Source: Batillaria attramentaria
Lineage: Eukaryota; Mollusca; Gastropoda; Batillariidae
DNA length: 64,000 nucleotides
Assembly (NCBI GenBank): GCA_018292915.2
Contig: JACVVK020000147.1
Location: 737,501 to 801,500 of the forward strand
Direction: 5' to 3'
The translations under genes were made by a program, and so were the position numbers. The notes under the pieces are model-generated. The model had not been told where the DNA came from, ran no database searches, and saw only the letters and a program-made list of their open reading frames with translations. Shown here piece by piece: positions 1-11,505 of the stretch (its first letter is position 1; each line of letters begins with the position of its first letter).

Positions 1-180
1 AACAAAACAACAACAACAACAACAACAACAACGAACACAAAACTAAACAAACACCCAAACAGAAAAAAAAATACTAAAAATACGAAAAATACTAAAAACA
101 CAACAAACAAACAAACAAACAAACAAACAAACAACAAAAACCAAACCAAAACAAAACAAACACCAAACCAGAAAAAAAAC
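1..180. repeat. A/C-rich low-complexity tract
   Basis: Irregular (AAC)n, (AAAC)n and A-rich runs. From 181 to 556 the sequence is ordinary AT-rich unique DNA with nothing recognised. Confidence 0.9.
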
Positions 181-550
181 AAAGTGACAAACCATTGCTG
201 CGACATCGTCGATTCACTTCTCCTCCCCACAATGATGAAAGCTTATTTCAAACCAGTGCATACTACAGACATTCTTAACTTTCCTCTGATTTCGTATTTA
301 CGTGTTTACTTAATCTTTCAACATAGCTTTTAACATCTGCCATTACACCCTTCTTTTTCATACTGCAGTACCCATACGTGTGCATGTGTGACTCAGTTTA
401 GTGACAAATCCTGTTTAAGGTTACCTTCTCCGATTTTCTTTCCTCTGTCACGCCGCAACCCGCTTTGCCAACACAGCCGTTTCTAGGCCGCTGAACAGTG
501 GCCAGATAAAATCAGTCAATCTTTTCAGATTGACTTTCACGCCACTGTAA

Positions 551-556
<6 letters not shown>

Positions 557-599
<43 letters not shown>

Positions 600-614
600 A
601 CACAGACACAGACA

Positions 615-681
<67 letters not shown>
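557..681. repeat. (CA)n microsatellite with CAGA interruptions
   Basis: About 125 bp of CA dinucleotides with an internal block of CAGA units near 597-620. Open frames here are poly(Cys-Val) or poly(Thr-His) translations of the repeat. Confidence 0.95.
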
Positions 682-683
<2 letters not shown>

Positions 684-740
684 TGTGCTACGGACTTCGG
701 AATATTTTTGAGGCGCCATTCGTACCTGGCTTTCAAATGT

Positions 741-925
741 GGGGGGGGGGGGGGGGGGGGAGCCGAGGTGGCCGAATGATAGAGCGTTGGACTTCTAATG
801 CTCGGGTCGTGAGTTCGTATCCCGGCTGGGGCCAAATATTTTTTCATCGTTGCCCCGTCTTTGATATCACCCGTATGTGGTGGAAAAGGACGTTAAACCC
901 CCAAACCCCCACCCTACCCTTTCAA
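741..925 (+). mobile_element. SINE-A copy after a G20 run
   Basis: A run of 20 G leads into a tRNA-like head (box A region GGCCGAATGATAGAGCG, box B GTGAGTTCGTATCCC), then the family body and the end GGACGTTAAACCCCCAAAC. Box B carries one change (CGTAT for CGAAT), so this copy is probably not transcribed. The head resembles tRNA-Arg(TCT), with TTGGACTTCTAATG at the anticodon arm. Confidence 0.85.
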
Positions 926-1600
926 GTATGGGTCTTGGGGTCCGACGCACGAAGAGACACGTAGACTAGTCTGAGACTTTGCTCTTATCTGGTCTCGGGC
1001 TTATTACGTCGGGAAAGTCATCAGCGCGCACAAACTGCACGCGCTAATTTCGCCTCTCATCTCATCTCTGCCACAGTTTATAATCACTACACGGAGTACA
1101 CGCACGTAGGTCGATCCGTGCACTGCAAGCGTGACTCGTAAAGCAGCTAAAACTTCTCCACCGCGCGCGGAAACACGCGAAACAGCCGAACTGGAACCGA
1201 AGCACTGCGTCAACAATTGATCACATCCGCAAAGTAGTTCCCGGGAAACCTGATCCTAATTTGATTCTCGCCGATGTAGTTGTACGTCTTTAGATTTCGC
1301 TGATAGCAGCTTAGATGTCTGTATTGCCAAATACATGGAAAGGGACACCGGGAGATGAATGTTGAATGACGCTTTTCCGTCAATTTTCCACACGGTGGCT
1401 GAGATACAGTGGTGACGTCACAATGGTGACGTCACAGTCGAAGCGAGTTGTATGCAGCGCGCATTGCTGTTTGATCTCTGAAGTGGCAGACTTGCCGTGC
1501 TGGTCTTCGTTCATGCATCTCGTGCAATCTTTAAGTGTCAGTTTAGTTAAGCTAGTCTCCGACTTACGTCCTAGCTTTTCTCCATGCATCACGCCCTTGG
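926..1600. other. Unique sequence with tandem CRE sites
   Basis: Non-repetitive sequence with several CpG-rich stretches (for example 1020-1210). No coding signal was recognised. It holds the tandem CRE pair listed separately. Confidence 0.6.
1413..1434. promoter_or_regulatory. Two perfect CRE palindromes in tandem
   Basis: TGACGTCA occurs at 1413-1420 and again at 1427-1434, within a 14-bp duplicated unit GGTGACGTCACAAT. TGACGTCA is the consensus site for CREB/ATF bZIP factors. Function here is inferred from the motif only. Confidence 0.4.
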
Positions 1601-1602
1601 TG

Positions 1603-1603
<1 letters not shown>

Positions 1604-1657
<54 letters not shown>

Positions 1658-1783
1658 TGTGTGTGTGTGTGTGTGTGTGTGTCTGTGTGTTATGAATCGG
1701 ACTATTTGACGCGTAACACCCAAACTTACAGTGCTAAAAAAAAACAAAAAAAGAAAAAAGAAAAAAAAAAAGAAAAAAAAAAG
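1604..1783. repeat. (GT)n microsatellite and A-rich tract
   Basis: (GT)n with two GTCT interruptions occupies 1604-1690, and an (A)nG-type A-rich tract lies at 1734-1783. From 1784 to 2157 the sequence is unique and nothing is recognised. Confidence 0.93.
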
Positions 1784-2157
1784 TGGTTTTTGGATTGCCA
1801 TAGACTATTTTCCCCGTATACTGCAGATGCTCATGGGGACTATAGGCGGCAATGGTGTTACAGCTAGACACGTATCTATGTTACCACCCAGACCGTTACG
1901 GAGAGAGAAAAGTGGGTAAAAAATAGACTGAACATCTTGATAGTCTATTGTCACCTCATTCTGCTCCGCTGTCTATCTGTCTATCCTCTTTACGCCACCA
2001 TCACGTGACAAGAGCGAGAAAAGCCGCTGGGTTTCATTGTTTCGGATCCAAGGTGGGATATTTGTTTTGTCTGCGTTTATGGTCTCCGCGCGAGATGTAC
2101 TGTGTGTTTATCGGCGCATCAGACTTGTTTGGGAAATTCTTGCAACGGATGAAAAAG

Positions 2158-2213
2158 TTGCTCTCTCTCTCTCTCTCCCCCCCTCTCTCCCCCCCGTCTC
2201 CCCCCCCCCCCCC

Positions 2214-2294
<81 letters not shown>
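2158..2294. repeat. Compound (CT)n, C-run and (CA)n microsatellite
   Basis: A pyrimidine tract with C runs (2158-2243) passes directly into (CA)n (to about 2294). The following 2295-2663 is AT-rich, with a short (AAT)n at 2467-2490 and no gene. Confidence 0.93.
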
Positions 2295-2298
<4 letters not shown>

Positions 2299-2663
2299 AC
2301 TGCATGGCGGTGTGAAAAAGGTTAATGTCGTAGAAAGTGCTCCGGGGTTGGTTTCAGCTGCGTAACATGAAAAAAAAATTTTTTTTAAGTGCAAGTGCGT
2401 GCAAATAATCACTTTTTTGTTGTAAAATACAAATTTCATTTTCACGTCTTGAACCATAACTTACAGCAATAATAATAATAATAATAATAAAACCCAGCTT
2501 ATCGCACAGACATGAAATGCACATCTGGTCGAGATACTCATAAAAAATGTTCATATGTTTCTTCATCGCAATGAAGTCATTTCAAGGTTTTTTTGTTTTT
2601 TGTTTTTTGCTTCCGATCAATCAGTTTTTAAAATGAAAAAAGAAATGTATTTTTTTTCATCGC

Positions 2664-2787
<124 letters not shown>

Positions 2788-3374
2788 CGACTTACACATC
2801 ACGAATGCCTGAGTTTAATGTTTATTTAAGAATAACCTACACAATTTTGGTTGTAATGCTGTATCTAAACTTGAGACTCCGTTTGGCGAAACCGAGGCGG
2901 TAACATTTTCTCCGACTCCCAACGCCGCCGTGTGCGGGCGTGAAAGCGACCAGGCTTGCATGACGTGCTTATGACGTAGTTATGATTCTCGCCGCTCGCA
3001 CGCCCCCTGGTGTCAGTGCCTGGCGGCCGTATGTGCCAATGAAGACATCAACAGTTTTTCCTTTCCAGTGCGCGTGTCGTAAATCTCCCGTGATGCATTT
3101 CTCATGCCCACGTGATCGTTTCACCGTGTGACAGGATAGCAGAAGTGCGCGCGCGGTATTTTCACTGTGAAAGACTAACTGACAGATTTTACCGTTAAAC
3201 GCCCCCCACCCCCACCCCTGCATCCCCCCCCCACCCCACTACCTTACCTCGGACCATCACGGCCATTCGTATCTTTCTTATTTATTTATTATTTATTATT
3301 TTTATTTAGTCGAAATATTTCGATTTACCTCTCCATTCGATTTTCAAAGCTATGATATGAATTCAGAATCAGTA

Positions 3375-3480
3375 TCTATTATCATCATCTTCTTCATCAT
3401 CATCTTCTTCCTCCTCCTCCTCCTCATCATCATTATCAAAAACAACAACATCAATAATAATAATAATAATAATAATGATT
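3375..3480. repeat. Trinucleotide-rich tract
   Basis: Successive blocks of ATC, TTC, TCC and AAT triplets. A SINE-A 3'-end-like fragment (ACGTCCTTTTCCACCACG) follows at about 3583-3600 in minus orientation. Confidence 0.8.
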
Positions 3481-3673
3481 GCCACGTGGGTTGGCGTCTG
3501 AAGGTTTTAACGTCCATCTTTTGCCCACCACTAGCGAAATTGATGACAGAGGCATTGGAAACTCTCGGAAAATTTGAGTTTCACGTCCTTTTCCACCACG
3601 TATCGCCAAACAGGGAGACCAGAAAACACTCACTACACATATCACACCACCAGTCCTGGCATAATCAGGTACA

Positions 3674-3743
3674 TCTGCTAGTTACCATATGGAAAGAGAT
3701 TTTTCGTATGGTGACATCTACCGTTATATGGTAAACTAGCAGA
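3674..3743. repeat. Short inverted repeat (hairpin)
   Basis: TCTGCTAGTTACCATAT at 3674-3690 is the reverse complement, with one inserted base, of ATATGGTAAACTAGCAGA at 3726-3743. The 35-bp spacer contains further partial copies of the CCATATGG motif. It directly precedes the decayed element at 3744-4215. Confidence 0.7.
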
Positions 3744-3993
3744 GTACCCGGCTTCGCTCGGGTATACATGTATACCAGTTTACTTGTTGTTACTTGATAT
3801 ATTCAAACACTATTTGTGGCAAAACTAAATTCAGAATTAATTTCACTAAACTTGATAGACTTTATTTTCTTTCTTTATCCTATGTTCTCCCCCAAGTGTC
3901 CCTGAAGGCTCATGGCAAATTTGGTGGCAATCGGCTGACTCGTTTGGACGCCAACCCCTGACACACAGACACACACACACACACAGACACACA

Positions 3994-4068
<75 letters not shown>

Positions 4069-4215
4069 ACGCTAGCCGCTCTTTATCGTATGGCAAATTT
4101 GGTGGCAATCGGCTGACTCGTTTGGACGCCAACCCCTGACACACAGACACAGACACACACAGACGCTAGCCGCGTAGAAGGACCCACTGGCAAGCTGAGA
4201 CAGACTACCAGGCTC
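3744..4215. mobile_element. Decayed non-autonomous element built around a (CA)n tract
   Basis: The segment begins with a GC-hairpin TACCCGGCTTCGCTCGGGTA (3745-3764), a motif shape often seen in invertebrate repeats. A ~60-bp unit containing GGCAAATTTGGTGGCAATCG appears twice (about 3913 and 4091), each followed by GACGCCAACCCCTGACACAC and CAGACGCTAGCCGC, separated by (CA)n. The duplicated unit plus expanding microsatellite suggests a replicated repeat. The class is not determined. Confidence 0.5.
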
Positions 4216-4501
4216 CTGTTTTTTGTTCCAATGGTTTTATCGTCAACAGAACGCTACAGTCAACCAGGGTGGGGTGTTTCTATTGCGCTGCACTGCTTTG
4301 CACCGGAGTGCACCATTGTGCAGTGAAGATGCTACTGCACTCCCGGGACTGGGAAGAAAGTAGTTGCTATTGTTTTAACACTGCTGCCCCATCTTCGGTT
4401 CATAGGTTTTCGTTCTTTATGTAACAGTTAACGCTATTTCGTCACAGATGAAAGAGAAGGGAGGATCTGATTGTTTTTGCACCGCAGTATACTTTTTTAC
4501 A

Positions 4502-4515
4502 AACACGCGCGCGCG

Positions 4516-4594
<79 letters not shown>

Positions 4595-4600
4595 CACACA

Positions 4601-4647
<47 letters not shown>
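4502..4647. repeat. Compound (CG)n-(CA)n-(GA)n microsatellite
   Basis: Alternating CG (about 4506-4525), then CA with one AACA break, then GA to about 4647. The CG/CA part is alternating purine-pyrimidine. The flanks 4216-4500 and 4648-5060 are unique apart from a G run (4724-4737) and a short (CT)n (4783-4804). Confidence 0.93.
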
Positions 4648-4648
<1 letters not shown>

Positions 4649-5031
4649 CAGATATCCAAGTAGATCATTTCCTTAGAGATCAGTGCAGTCAAAATACCTG
4701 CCACATCAAAATGTATTTACATTTGGGGGGGGGGGGGTATTTGATAAAATAATTCATGTAGTCTGTCTCATCCTATAGTGTACCTCTCTCTCTCTCTCTC
4801 TCTCCCCCTCCCCACCCCACCCAGCGCATCTTGTTGCTATTGGGATTACCTTTCCGCGTGTCATGCTTGAGAGGACCACTTCACACGAAATGCATCCATC
4901 TGCCTGCATGTGCCGCGAGCATGGCATGTAATATCTTTGTTCTATTGTTCTCGGCCGTGTTTCGCGTTTTTTCTCTCGTGTTTTCTGCAACGCGTAGCAT
5001 GCTAATATGCACTGAGCTGAAGCGAAAATGA

Positions 5032-5247
<216 letters not shown>

Positions 5248-5261
5248 TGAGGAAGCTTTTT

Positions 5262-5530
5262 TTTAAGGGGGGGTGGGTGGAGGAGGGGGATTTGGGCGAT
5301 TTAACGTCCTTTACCACCACGTAAGAGTGATACGCTGTGTCAAACTGAAGACCGAACAACAAAGAAAAAAGTCAGCACAAATGTTCGACTTTCATTCAGT
5401 CAGTCGAGATTTGACCTCAGGACCCGAGCCTTGACAGCCCGACAGGTCAGATTTCCCTATAATAATAATAATAATGACGACGATTTTTACGGCGCCTATC
5501 CTTTGGGAAGCGCTAAGCGCTTCACAAACG
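5262..5530 (-). mobile_element. Degenerate SINE-A remnant plus (AAT)n-tailed repeat end
   Basis: GATTTAACGTCCTTTACCAC (about 5298-5317), AGTCAGCACAAATGTTCGAC and TGACCTCAGGACCCGAGCC match the SINE-A body in reverse order and orientation, with many changes. It is followed by (AAT)n and GGCGCCTATCC, a tail-like sequence seen next to (AAT)n at several other places in the window (for example 23140). Confidence 0.5.
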
Positions 5531-5694
5531 GAGAGGGGGATGGGAGGGTGGGGAGATGCTGGGGGGAGGGGGGAGGGGGGGGGAGTCGCGCAAGCATCTT
5601 CCAGCTGGGCAGGGGTAGTAGAGCCGCCTATGCAACGGAGACTATTCATAATCAACCAAACTTCTCGAAACGGAAGAACTTACTACGCGTATTA

Positions 5695-5762
5695 TTCTGT
5701 CAGCTCATGAGTCCAGCCGGTTCTAGATCCAGATGATCCTACCAGCTGAGCTATCGCGCCTC
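5695..5762 (-). mobile_element. tRNA-like 5' head fragment
   Basis: On the minus strand, GGAGGCGCGATAGCTCAGCT then GGTAGGAT gives a perfect box A (TAGCTCAGCTGG). No box B follows at the expected distance, so this is not an intact tRNA gene. It is most likely the 5' end of another tRNA-derived SINE or a tRNA pseudogene. Confidence 0.4.
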
Positions 5763-7094
5763 CTTCACCCTTCGGCTACTTGTAACTTCAGGTGCTAATC
5801 ATCAAGCACCAGCCTCGCAGTGGCGTCGCTCCGCAGGGGGTTCCACGCGGGGTGTAGCACGTGCAAGTGTGTAGCGCACGCCGCTGTCAGCGCCAGGTCG
5901 TAAGCACGTGCAAATGATCACCTAATTTGATGATGTCCACGTAATGGTGTAATGACTGTCACGTGACCGATCGCGAGTGAGAGGAGAGTTATGTGCCCCT
6001 TGTGGGCGTTCCGGCCCGAGTACTTATGCGGTAGAGTGGGTGTTAGTTATTTGGCTTAATGGCTACTTGCTGACGCAGGAACCGAACATGGAGGGAAATC
6101 ACAAATGAACGGTAGTTCTGCCCTGTAGTTTGAATGTAAATATTTTTAAAAAAAGAAACTCCACCCGATTCTTTTTCAGAAATACCTGTCATACACTTGA
6201 TCAGAGTGTAAATGAGAGTGATTTAAAAAAAGTCAAACAAAGAAACAAACATGTTTCAGTTTTAGTCTTCCTAAATATCTCTAACTAATTCGTACATCCT
6301 GAGACAATTTTGTATGGTGAAGAGGTGGATAGTGGCAAAGGTATGCAAGTAACTGCAGAAATTAATTGTTAAATCGCATCATCTTTATAATGCAGTTTCA
6401 GCAAGACATAATGATCTTCTCTCTCATCACAGAACATTGTTATATATGACACAAATTTCAAACGGGAAGAGCATATAACCATTTGTGTCTAACCCCTATC
6501 CCCAGATACTGGTGGCTGTGTTTCTCTAGCCAGCAAAAATATCCCTAGCGCCTGTCCCGGTTAAAAAAAAAAAAAAAACAAAACAGTACAGAGGAATATA
6601 CATAGTTGTGGAGTTGGTTGCAGAAATGTTCACCATGACTCACTCCCCTCACGCCTCCGACTGTTAAAGATTTCAACGATTGATATGCTTTTGATTTCGC
6701 GCTGTCTACAGTCGGACAAGACTGATCAACATTAGATAGATCACATGGGAAATCTATCATCGTCAACGTGATTACAGTTCTCAGCGGTAGGGGATCATCT
6801 CCTCTTTTCTCGCGTTACCAGGCATAGCTCCCTGTTCATTACTCCCCTCTTGCTCATCACCGACCCCCCCTGCCTGGGCACAGGTGTAGGACTGACCCCC
6901 CGGGGCGGCCCCACCCCAGAGGGTCTCCGGAACTGCCTCAATGAGCAATTGTCGCGCATAAACCGACCATTCTTTAAGTGCCAGATTTTAAGCAGGCGTT
7001 CAACGGATGCTGCCGCTGGTGAAGGCATTTGACAGCCTCTGGAAAATCTGGACCTCTTCTCTAGATAGACCACTTCTATTTTCCGGCCGCAAAA
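5763..7094. other. Unique sequence, no gene recognised
   Basis: Non-repetitive DNA, CpG-containing at 5770-6080, AT-rich at 6080-6560, with an A-run at 6561-6577. A C/G-rich stretch lies at 6863-6930. No conserved coding or RNA gene is seen. Confidence 0.6.
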
Positions 7095-7345
7095 GACGTT
7101 GGGGGGTAGGGAGGGGTGTGGGTGTGTGTGTGGGGGAGGGGGGGGGGGTAGGAGGCAATGTGGAGTGGAGGTGGGAGGTTGAAGAGTCTTTGTGACTAGT
7201 CTTTCCCTTTGTCTCGATGATGGTGATGGTGGTGTCGGATGCGGGTAGGAGTGGACGTCGGATTGGGTTGCGAGTTGAGCGGGCTGGTTGTCGGGGGGTC
7301 GGGGTTGGGGGTGGGGATGGGGGCGGGGGGTCGGGCTTTGAAGGA
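7095..7345 (+). repeat. G-rich, quadruplex-prone region
   Basis: Closely spaced G runs occur at 7100-7175 and 7240-7330, for example GGGGGTCGGGGTTGGGGGTG near 7294. Four or more runs of at least three G within short loops satisfy the usual G-quadruplex pattern on the + strand. Open frames on both strands are composition artefacts. Confidence 0.6.
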
Positions 7346-7819
7346 ATCTCTGTCCCCAGATGGTAACAGAGCACGGAGTGTGGCAGAGTCGATGCTACTT
7401 GACCCTTCCTCCCATCGCACGAACTGAAAATACACGGAAATCCTTCATAAACAGTCTGCAGCTCTACACTGCAATTCAAGTTGAACACAAATACAAATTC
7501 CCAAAATCTTCAATCCGGCTGTATTTTTCTCAGAAATATTAGTTCACTTCAGAAGGCGTGGTGGCGAAGGGGCGCAGCGCTGAAGGAATCTGTTTTACCC
7601 GAAAGCAAAAGAGCATACACAGCAATAAAAGTCGTTTCCTCTGTCTGTAGTGAGTAGTGGTGGTTAGGTGACGGCTCGTCAGTATTGTAGCAAACACGAA
7701 TACAATCAAAGTGTAACACCTCCACTGAGCCAAATTTCAATCCAAGCGGACATAATAATAATAATACATAGCTTTTATAGAGCGCCGTTCTCCAACTTCA
7801 AGGACTCGCTGCGCATTAA

Positions 7820-7820
<1 letters not shown>
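7346..7820. other. Unique sequence with short (AAT)n repeat end
   Basis: Mostly unremarkable DNA. (AAT)n at 7752-7766 precedes TTTTATAGAGCGCCGTTCTC, resembling the GCGCC-type repeat tails elsewhere in the window. Confidence 0.5.
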
Positions 7821-7889
<69 letters not shown>

Positions 7890-7896
7890 GTGGCAG

Positions 7897-7946
<50 letters not shown>

Positions 7947-7951
7947 GCGCG
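7821..7951. repeat. (CA)n microsatellite with (CG)n end
   Basis: Two CA arrays are separated by CGTGGCAGG and end in alternating CGCGCGCG. Confidence 0.95.
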
Positions 7952-8025
7952 CTATTTACATCCCCTCAGCATACATACATAAATTAATTGTGACTGTTTT
8001 AGTAAGTCCGGGCCACTGGTGCACA

Positions 8026-8197
8026 GGGGTGGGTGGGTGTTTGGGAGTTTAACGTCCTTTTCCACCACATACGGGTGATATTAAAGACGGGGCAACGATG
8101 AAAAAGCCAGCACAAATATTTGGCCCCAGCCGGGATACGAACTCACGACCCGAGCATTAGAAATCCAACGCTCTACCATTCAGCCACACCGGCTCCC
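8026..8197 (-). mobile_element. SINE-A copy
   Basis: Read on the minus strand: head GGAGCCGGTGTGGCTGAATG, box B GTGAGTTCGTATCCC, the body with GGCCAAATATTTGTGCTGGC, and the end GGACGTTAAACTCCCAAACA then CCCACCC. It is nearly full length (~170 bp). DNA between this and 8552 is unique, with a G-rich run at 8313-8341. Confidence 0.88.
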
Positions 8198-8552
8198 CCA
8201 CTGGTGCATATCCCGAAAACTTACTTGGTAGGAGTTAAGAATCTGTGCTACCAGAAGGCAACTGATTTACAGAGTAACAGCCTTTCACCTTGTCTCTAGA
8301 GGTGGTGATGGTGTTGGTGGGGGTGGGGGTGGGGGGGGGACTTGGTTGTAGCCAGATTGTGTTCCTGTTGCGATGCAAGGCTGGAGGCTCTTCACCGCAG
8401 ATGGTGTGAAGTGGTGGCCTACTTGTCGCTGCGGTGACGTCGAGTTCCTGTGTCAGAGATCAGTATGGGTGACGGGCGTTTCATTGTTCGCGAGAAAAAC
8501 GCCTTTTGACTGCGGTATTACACTTGTTCCAGCGGTGACTAATTGAGTCTCT

Positions 8553-8594
8553 CTCTCTCTGTCTCTCTCTGTCTCTCTCTGTCTCTGTCTCTCT

Positions 8595-8667
<73 letters not shown>
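8553..8667. repeat. Compound (CT)n-(CA)n microsatellite
   Basis: CT with periodic GTCT units to about 8597, then (CA)n to 8667. Confidence 0.94.
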
Positions 8668-8672
<5 letters not shown>

Positions 8673-8764
8673 TACCCTATCTATTACTATTACGATTACT
8701 AATAATGTGTTGGATTTTGAAGGCGCTTTTCCCAATTGCTTGGCTCAATATTTATGGAGTGTTG

Positions 8765-8889
8765 TACTGATAAAAAGCCGAAAACAAATGAACAACAGTA
8801 ACAACAACATTAGCAACAAAAGCAACAACAACTACGATAAAGCAAAAGCAAAACGAAACTAGCCCAGAAATAACACAGACAGACAGACA

Positions 8890-8978
<89 letters not shown>

Positions 8979-9036
8979 CAGTACACGTACACACACACGG
9001 CCCGGAAACAACAGCAACAACAACAACAACAACAAC
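8765..9036. repeat. A/C-rich tract with long (CA)n
   Basis: (AAC)-rich sequence (8775-8840), (ACAG)n (8876-8891), (CA)n (8892-8977) and (AAC)n (9013-9036). From 9037 to 9289 the DNA is unique. Confidence 0.9.
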
Positions 9037-9289
9037 TACTACAAATGAGATCCATTACCTGTGGACATTATCCACACTGTATTACCGTGTAGTCAGTCCT
9101 TGCACACGTCAGATGTGCATGATTTCTTTTTTCTGCTGAGTACGCCGGTTTCCTTCATTCTGCCGGTTCCTGTGGCGTTTCCGACTGTGACAGTTAACCT
9201 GGCTTCAGTTGATAAGAGGGTATGTGTCAGTATAACAGTTTGATTGATATCACCTTTCACCTTTGGCCTTACCCCCTCTCTCTCTTTTA

Positions 9290-9316
9290 CGCACGTACGC
9301 ACGCACGCACGCACCG

Positions 9317-9346
<30 letters not shown>
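9290..9346. repeat. (CGCA)n tetranucleotide repeat
   Basis: CGCA/ACGC units with one CCGGGCG interruption. From 9347 to 9618 the sequence is unique. Confidence 0.9.
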
Positions 9347-9347
<1 letters not shown>

Positions 9348-9618
9348 AAATGAGACAAAGGTTGATTGATACCAGCCTATCACCTTCATCTGCCCCACCC
9401 ACCCCCACAAAAAAAAGAAAGGTAGAGAAAAATTGAGGGGACAATTTTGTTCGGACAGCGGCGGTTCTGTATATTTTCTGTCAGTGATTTTTGTCATACT
9501 CATAGCCTGCATTGGGTCGGTTTGTTTGGATGGTCGGTTGGTTCGCTCACCATTTATATTTACAGGTCACGTTAAGATAGTAACACACCACTACCCTTAT
9601 ACCCCCCTCCCCTCCCCC

Positions 9619-9647
9619 TCCTCAAAAAAAAAAAGAAAAAAAAAAAA

Positions 9648-9700
<53 letters not shown>

Positions 9701-9748
9701 TGGTAGTAGGTGTTTGGGATTTTAACGTCCTTTTCCACCACGAGCAAG

Positions 9749-9793
<45 letters not shown>

Positions 9794-9822
9794 CAAAAGT
9801 ATAACAAAGAAAAAAAAAAAGA
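9619..9822. repeat. A-rich and (GA)n arrays enclosing a SINE-A fragment
   Basis: (A)n/(GA)n at 9626-9697 and (GA)n at 9751-9790 flank a ~35-bp SINE-A 3' fragment in minus orientation (TTTTAACGTCCTTTTCCACC at about 9719-9738). Confidence 0.8.
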
Positions 9823-10228
9823 GAAAAAAACCCGAAAACTTAAGGAGACAAAGTGGACAAGGTCCCCCTATCGATTTGTGGTGAGGGGAGTTGGGACTGA
9901 GCCCCAGAAGAGGGCCTGGGAGGATCAAAGTGACACGGAGCTCCTGTGTTAGCTGACGTGATCCTCTCATACAAACCAATTTTTGCCCACTTGGCCGACC
10001 TGCCCGTCACCCTAACAGTCACCCCATAGTCACCTCATTGTCTCCGTGTGTAGACAAATGGTTAGCGTGCGTAGTGGCTGGTTTGTTTGTTTTTTGTTTG
10101 TTTGTTTTTGTTTTCCTTTTTCCTCTCAGTGATTTCTGTCATAGCCTTCTCTGGCTTGGCGTGTACGTTGGTTGGCATATTGTTGGGTGGTATTGTCACT
10201 ATTCCTCGGTCATGTTCGGACAGTGGCG

Positions 10229-10400
10229 TCACAGTGGGTATTTTGTGAGTTTAACGTCCTTTTTCCACCACATAGGGTGATACCAAAGACGGGGCAACGA
10301 GAAAAAGGACAGCACAAAATATTTGGCCCCAGCCGGGATTCGAACTCACGATCCGACCATTGAGAGTCCAACGCTCTACCATTCAGCTCTCCCGACTCCT
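10229..10400 (-). mobile_element. SINE-A copy
   Basis: Minus-strand head GGAGTCGGGAGAGCTGAATG, GTAGAGCGTTGGACTCTCAA, an intact box B GTGAGTTCGAATCCC, and the 3' end GGACGTTAAACTCACAAAAT. The anticodon-loop position reads CTCTCAA instead of CTTCTAA, so this belongs to a different subfamily from the copy at 11345. Confidence 0.88.
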
Positions 10401-10409
10401 GCTCCTCCT

Positions 10410-10413
<4 letters not shown>

Positions 10414-10446
<33 letters not shown>

Positions 10447-10978
10447 GAAATACAAGCTTATGGCAAGGGTACATGTCCCTGCATTTGATAACGCGATTTC
10501 GCTTTCTTTTGCCCTGGAAAACCCCACCACTCTCACATCGCGAAATTCCGTAGTGTGTTCAATGCGGCTTTTCTTCTGGCACTAACAAAGATTAGATACT
10601 CCCGTAATAAACAATGCTTAATCTGACAGGTAGCGCTGATAAAGCAAGTCACCATTTTCGGGCGACACAGCCCTGGGCCCATGGATCTCGAGTTTAATCA
10701 TTTTAAGGCCGATACCCGTCGCCGGCTGATAAAATAGCCGTGACATGAGTTGGACACATTCTTTGGGAGGGGGTTTTCCTTTTCCTCTGCGATTCAATTT
10801 TGTCGTCCCGGCCTCTGCTTGCGACACTAGGGCGAGCCGACCAGTGAGACTGAAATGTACAGTGAGGCTCGCTTTGCTGGAATTGCTTCAGTTTTGACAC
10901 TTTTAGCCTGTTATAAAATTTTGCAGAGTCTTCGCTGATTCAGATTTGCCCCTTCTGTGGCAAACTTCATGACTCATT
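10414..10978. other. (GA)n followed by unique sequence
   Basis: (GA)n occupies 10414-10444. The remainder is unique, with no recognised gene. Confidence 0.6.
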
Positions 10979-11106
10979 CCTCGGGTCGTGAGTTCGAATC
11001 CCGGCTAGGGTCAAATACTTGTGCTGGCCATTTTCTCGATGCCCCGTCTTTGATATCACCCTTACGTGGTGGAAAAGGACGTTAAACTCCCAAACGCCCA
11101 CCCTCC
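10979..11106 (+). mobile_element. 5'-truncated SINE-A copy
   Basis: It starts inside the head at CCTCGGGTCGTGAGTTCGAA, retains box B and the full body to GGACGTTAAACTCCCAAACG, and lacks box A. 5' truncation is typical of LINE-driven retroposition. Confidence 0.82.
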
Positions 11107-11344
11107 CTTATTAATTAGATAGCAATGTCCAAATGGAGCATCACTATATCTGCACACAGAGTTCAAAGTCAGTTGACTTTCCCTTACAGCCATCTCGCAG
11201 TTAAGCGTTTGTTATTGTTGTTGTTGTTTTTAACAAAACAAAAACACCAAAGAAAAGAAAAGAATACAAAAGAAAAGAAAACAAAACTAAACAAAAGAAA
11301 AATCAACGGTCACAATGTGATGGTCAGTGTGTTTTCTTTTGTAG

Positions 11345-11505
11345 GGAGCCGGGGGTGGCCGAATGGTAGAGCGTTGGACTTCTAATGCTCGGGTCGTGAG
11401 TTCGTATCCCGGCTGGGGCCAAATATTTGTGCTGGCTTTTTCATCGTTGCCCCGTCTTTGATATCACCCGTACGTGGTGGAAAAGGACGTTAAACCACCC
11501 GCCCT
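11345..11505 (+). mobile_element. SINE-A copy
   Basis: The head GGAGCCGGGGGTGGCCGAAT with GTAGAGCGTTGGACTTCTAA strongly resembles the tRNA-Arg(TCT) D and anticodon arms. Box B is GTGAGTTCGTATCCC. The 3' end is GGACGTTAAACCACCCGCCC. An A-rich stretch (11223-11290) lies upstream. Confidence 0.88.

Noticed and set aside
512..847. Cys/Val-rich open frames over CA/GT arrays, here and at many other places
   Set aside because: They are direct translations of dinucleotide repeats, occur in several frames on both strands and have no domains.
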